From: Flavihumibacter fluminis
GTDB lineage: Bacteria; Bacteroidota; Bacteroidia; Chitinophagales; Chitinophagaceae
DNA length: 64,000 nucleotides
Assembly (NCBI RefSeq): GCF_021491375.1
Contig: NZ_JAKEVY010000004.1
Location: 1-64,000, forward strand
Direction: 5' to 3'
Each line of letters starts with the position of its first letter. Positions within the stretch are counted from its first letter, which is position 1. Positions 61,892 to 64,000 of the stretch are shown here, in pieces. A program made the position numbers and the translations under genes. The notes beneath the pieces were generated by a model that was not told the origin of the DNA, made no database searches, and saw nothing but the letters and a program-made list of their open reading frames with translations.

Positions 61892-64000
61892 ATGGGCAGG
61901 ATTTTGCGTAAACACTGGATAATGATGGGAGCCGGGATCACGTTGTTGGTACTTGGATTGGTGCTGGGGTATTTGCTACGGTACCGTTCGGTGGAAGCAG
62001 TGGAACAATTGGTGAATAATTTATCAGGCGGGCAGTATAAATTAACCGCCACCAGTTTCCGGTTTAACCTCTTTAAATTCCAGATCAATGCAAGAAATCT
62101 CCATGTAGCGCCTACTATTGATAATGACGACAACAGTCTGTTTGAATTCAAAGCCGATTCGGTTTCGATACAGATTAACAATCCCATCCAACTTTTACTG
62201 TTTAAGCGGCTGGCGGTAAACAAACTGATATTAAAAGCTCCCTACCTGGAATTAAAAAGGGCTTCGAAGGACAGCACCAGGAACCGATCACTACGACCCC
62301 TGCATGTTGAAATTGCAGCTGTCCAGGATGTGTTTTTTAATGTCTTGTCCTCCCTGGAAGTACAGCAGTTCAGGATGAGCGACGGCAGTGTTTCCATTTA
62401 TCCGGAAACCAGCATTCACCAGCGACGTTTTTTTCTGAATCATATTTACCTGGCACTGGATGATCTGCACCTGCTGAGAAAAATCAAACAATGGGATAAT
62501 ACCAACCGGGTAGCGGTAGATTTTCGATTGTTGAAACCGACCATTGAATATCCGGATTCTACACTGCAGGTGGTACTTGATAAACTGGTCTGGCAATCCA
62601 AAACAAGACGATTTGAGCTAAGCGGACTTGATTTTCATAAACGAATGGAAGACTATAAAGAAAAATCAGGTTTTCGGTTGGAAAATATTGAACTGGATTC
62701 TTTAAACTGGAACAAATTATTGACAGAAGGAAGAATTGAACTTGGATTATTGAAAGCGGCAAAGGGATATTTTACCAGTAATAATATTCGGTTCCGCAAG
62801 GCCAGGAATAAAGATTCAGTACGCATAGAAAACAGTTTCATGGATGTAATGGGGGCAATTAAAATAAAAACCGTCCAGATTGACAGCATTCAATTTAAGG
62901 GCAGCACTATTACCCGAAGGGGTAATGAGAGTCTTGAAATATTGGGTGATAATTTTTATGTTTCCAATCTGGTGGTTGACAATTCCTTACCAAATAAAAT
63001 CGAGCTGGATGATCTTGAATTTGCAGTACGCGGCTTCCTCGAATCAGACAGCAACAAGACCTTTCAGACCGGGTTTGACGGCATGCGCATCAAAAAGAAT
63101 CAGTTAACCCTTCAAAATTATTTTCTCCGCGCGTCTAACCGAAACAAAACAGCCAATACCAGTATTTCCACCAGTCAATTGATTTTGAACAACCTCTCTA
63201 TTCCCGCTTTGCTGAGCGGTCAGTTAAAAGCAGATGAGCTGGATCTGATCAGTCCCAATGTAAGACTCCAACTGGCAGGTAAGACTGCTGGCAAAAAACT
63301 AAACCCATTGCGCGAAATTCAACGAACCATTCGCCGCAAACTCCAGATTGAAACCATCCGTGTGTTTGATGCCGACCTTCAGATATCTGCAAGGGGAGCC
63401 AAAAAACCGCTGGTCAGCTCAACCTCTTTTTCTGCCATCATCTCAAGTAACAGTGTATTAAGGGCAGGTACGCTCGAGGAATTATTTGATGGCAAGAACC
63501 GGTTGGAAATGCCTCAACTGGCACTTCGTCTTAAGAATTTCAATGTAGATTTAACAAATGCAGTTTACGAAGACAATGACCTTCGTGCCAGCCAGGCTAT
63601 TGGCAACACCAGTGAAAACAAAATCCGTTTTGAGCTTCGTAATATTCATGTACAGGATATCAACGCTGCCGGTATCATTGAGGGGAAGGATACCAACTGG
63701 GTGCGATTGATTGAATTGGGAACTGGCAAGGTATTCCTAGGTCATCTATCAGGGAAAAATAATTCCTCCTCAAAAACGAAAATTCCCCAGGAAATGATCC
63801 GGAATATAAGAACCGGTAAAATTGAGCTTGTACTTGACCAACCCGGACTATCCATAAATACTTCCATTGATAGCATTGCAGTTGATAGTCTACGGTATCA
63901 GAACCAGCAATGGACCTGGTTTCATTATTACCTGACGGGACAAAAACTGAAACTAAATCAGGATAAGCTGGCCCTCAGTATTGGACCTTATCTGATTTCA
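61892..64000 (+). CDS. AsmA-like large envelope protein, C-terminus off the right edge
   Basis: An open frame runs from ATG 61892 to the window end without a stop: 703 codons are visible. The N-terminus has a membrane helix after basic residues (MGRILRKHWIM, helix about 10-30), then a long periplasmic body of beta-strand repeats with Asn/Asp-rich turns (FNLFKFQINARNLHVAP, FEFKADSVSIQIN, KLILKAPYLELKR). This is the pattern of AsmA/TamB-like inner-membrane proteins for lipid or outer-membrane traffic. It is paralogous in build to the protein at 40220. It starts 17 nt after the metG terminator. Confidence 0.78.
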   Translation, partial: MGRILRKHWIMMGAGITLLVLGLVLGYLLRYRSVEAVEQLVNNLSGGQYKLTATSFRFNLFKFQINARNLHVAPTIDNDDNSLFEFKADSVSIQINNPIQLLLFKRLAVNKLILKAPYLELKRASKDSTRNRSLRPLHVEIAAVQDVFFNVLSSLEVQQFRMSDGSVSIYPETSIHQRRFFLNHIYLALDDLHLLRKIKQWDNTNRVAVDFRLLKPTIEYPDSTLQVVLDKLVWQSKTRRFELSGLDFHKRMEDYKEKSGFRLENIELDSLNWNKLLTEGRIELGLLKAAKGYFTSNNIRFRKARNKDSVRIENSFMDVMGAIKIKTVQIDSIQFKGSTITRRGNESLEILGDNFYVSNLVVDNSLPNKIELDDLEFAVRGFLESDSNKTFQTGFDGMRIKKNQLTLQNYFLRASNRNKTANTSISTSQLILNNLSIPALLSGQLKADELDLISPNVRLQLAGKTAGKKLNPLREIQRTIRRKLQIETIRVFDADLQISARGAKKPLVSSTSFSAIISSNSVLRAGTLEELFDGKNRLEMPQLALRLKNFNVDLTNAVYEDNDLRASQAIGNTSENKIRFELRNIHVQDINAAGIIEGKDTNWVRLIELGTGKVFLGHLSGKNNSSSKTKIPQEMIRNIRTGKIELVLDQPGLSINTSIDSIAVDSLRYQNQQWTWFHYYLTGQKLKLNQDKLALSIGPYLIS

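Overview
The window looks like a chromosomal segment of a Bacteroidota bacterium, most likely a member of the Chitinophagaceae or a close relative. The evidence is a SusC/SusD pair, Bacteroidota-type promoters (-7 box TAnnTTTG, sometimes with TTTG about 19 bp upstream), families typical of the phylum (DUF4293, DUF2167, DUF4421-like, DUF6427-like, OmpA-less outer-membrane TonB barrels) and weak or absent Shine-Dalgarno sequences. The family assignment is inference. No phage, insertion sequence or CRISPR array is visible. The one clear mobile element is the 5' end of a group II intron at the left edge.

Layout. 1-330: intron end, tRNA-Ser(GCU) with its own promoter and terminator. 0.3-12.9 kb: dnaA, a two-gene 5'-nucleotidase, a flavoprotein, an ABC-2 exporter, a coiled-coil secreted protein behind a double palindromic operator, a small AT-rich island with an orphan antitoxin-like gene, nitronate monooxygenase, a sugar nucleotidyltransferase and glyA. 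13-24 kb: a secreted protein plus lysozyme-like pair, uvrA, an ECF sigma factor, susC/susD. 23.8-31.7 kb: two DsbD-family genes, purQ with an internal promoter, two envelope proteins, kup. 31.7-38.1 kb: repeat-rich spacer, then a run of secreted or cytosolic hydrolases (alpha/beta hydrolases, a class C beta-lactamase-like serine hydrolase, a subclass B1 metallo-beta-lactamase fused to an NTF2-like domain) and an ECF operon. 38-47.4 kb: Pro-rich secreted protein, a second BEM46-like hydrolase, an AsmA-like protein, oxyR with a divergent candidate small RNA, an NlpE-like lipoprotein, an LD-carboxypeptidase, a CLC-F-type anion transporter. 47.5-57.6 kb: an outer-membrane barrel with an ECF/anti-sigma/Spy-like operon, map, and a four-gene envelope operon (DUF4421 barrel, CsgG/FlgO-like protein, long MscS channel, lipoprotein). 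57.6-64 kb: DUF2167 protein, a second LD-carboxypeptidase, metG, and a large AsmA-like gene that runs off the right edge.

The common thread is the cell envelope: cell-wall hydrolysis (two S66 LD-carboxypeptidases, a transglycosylase-like enzyme), beta-lactamase-fold hydrolases, periplasmic thiol chemistry, AsmA-like proteins, ECF sigma factors and oxidative stress control. The most interesting signals are (1) a promoter, hairpin and terminator unit divergent from oxyR with a perfect OxyR site at about -64, laid out like the oxyR/oxyS locus of enterobacteria; (2) two 16-bp TACGA palindromes 22 bp apart in front of a gene whose tail resembles that of BlaR1-type proteins; (3) the B1 metallo-beta-lactamase/NTF2 fusion; (4) repeated leaderless start architecture (TAnnTTTG, 4 nt, ATG); and (5) the class IIC intron sitting exactly on a tRNA terminator.
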